Below are positions 4,792 through 5,066 of a stretch of 5,066 bases of DNA, in pieces (position 1 is the first letter of the stretch; every line of letters starts with the position of its first letter). Under the pieces are notes generated by a model, which was not told the DNA's origin, ran no database searches, and was given only the letters and a program-made list of their open reading frames with translations. The DNA comes from Campylobacteraceae bacterium. GTDB taxonomy: Bacteria; Campylobacterota; Campylobacteria; Campylobacterales; Sulfurovaceae. Both the position numbers and the translations under genes were made by a program. Location: NCBI GenBank assembly GCA_027030605.1, contig JALVEV010000031.1, positions 1 through 5,066 of the forward strand. The letters run 5' to 3'.

Positions 4792-5066
4792 ATGAAAAAA
4801 CTCTTTCTAATCATCGGGGCCCCAGGTTCAGGTAAAACAACAGATGCAAGTATTATTGCCCAGAAAAATGAGAACATTGTTCACTACTCAACAGGAGATA
4901 TGCTACGTGAAGAGGTAGCTTCAGGTTCAGAGCTGGGTCAAACTATTGAGAGCTATATCTCTAAAGGTGCTTTGGTTCCTCTTGATATTATTATTAACAC
5001 GATTGTCTCTGCTATCAAAAATGCACCTGTAGATAACATTTTAATTGATGGTTACCCTCGTTCAGT
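4792..5066 (+). CDS. adk: Adenylate kinase, N-terminal part, 3' end outside window
   Basis: ATG at 4792 is preceded by AAGGA at 5 nt spacing. The frame stays open for 91 complete codons to the window edge. It should encode the cytoplasmic enzyme that interconverts ATP + AMP and 2 ADP. Visible parts: beta-1 KKLFLIIG; P-loop GAPGSGKT (9-16); the AMP-binding segment YSTGDMLREEV (32-42) with Arg39; the NMP-binding helices to about residue 60 (KGALVP at 58-63); and DGYPRS (86-91) with Arg90, the variant of DGFPR typical of the family. The LID and C-terminal part are missing only because the window ends. It is on the same strand as aspS, 98 bp after its stop, with the BIME-like palindrome in the gap. 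Co-transcription from the aspS promoter is likely. I see no strong separate promoter, although the TA-rich centre of the palindrome (4717-4735) could supply a weak -10. Confidence 0.96.
   Translation, partial: MKKLFLIIGAPGSGKTTDASIIAQKNENIVHYSTGDMLREEVASGSELGQTIESYISKGALVPLDIIINTIVSAIKNAPVDNILIDGYPRS

Overview
The window is AT-rich bacterial DNA that fits a free-living member of the Campylobacterota (Sulfurovum/Sulfurimonas-like). The support is a bacterial-type aspartyl-tRNA synthetase followed directly by adenylate kinase (a gene order I recall from that group), a clean TATAAT -10 box with no recognisable -35, A-rich ribosome-binding sites and GTG starts. Genus assignment is inference; no search was run.

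Left part (1-2701), envelope proteins. A + strand gene enters from the left edge. It is the C-terminal part of a protein with an LVIVD-type beta-propeller motif and stops at 393. It converges, with 3 bp between stop codons, on a two-gene minus-strand operon. The operon's first gene is a lipoprotein-type caspase-like protease (C14 fold, His103/Cys152), and 14 bp later comes a predicted outer-membrane beta-barrel ending in Tyr-Arg-Phe. Divergent from the protease across an 83-bp promoter region is a small predicted lipoprotein with two extra cysteines. Its end is followed by a 10-bp stem-loop.

Right part (2742-5066), housekeeping genes disturbed by palindromic repeats. aspS has its -10 at 2766-2771 but its start at GTG 2927. 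The roughly 150-nt leader is filled by a palindromic element made of two inverted, diverged copies of a CTCGTTCCCA-type hairpin. At the other end of aspS, a second and unrelated palindrome (4689-4757) has the layout of a BIME: two inverted REP units, each with GTAG at its foot. The GTAG supplies the stop codon of aspS. Near-identical 12-nt direct repeats flank this palindrome. If the insert is removed in silico, aspS reads on for a few codons and ends in an ATGA overlap with adk, which suggests that the insertion split a translationally coupled aspS-adk pair. adk runs off the right edge.

The two points most worth a second look are the small-palindrome remodelling of both ends of an essential gene and the exported caspase-like protease paired with an outer-membrane barrel. 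The window contains no tRNA, rRNA, CRISPR array or transposase gene that I can see.
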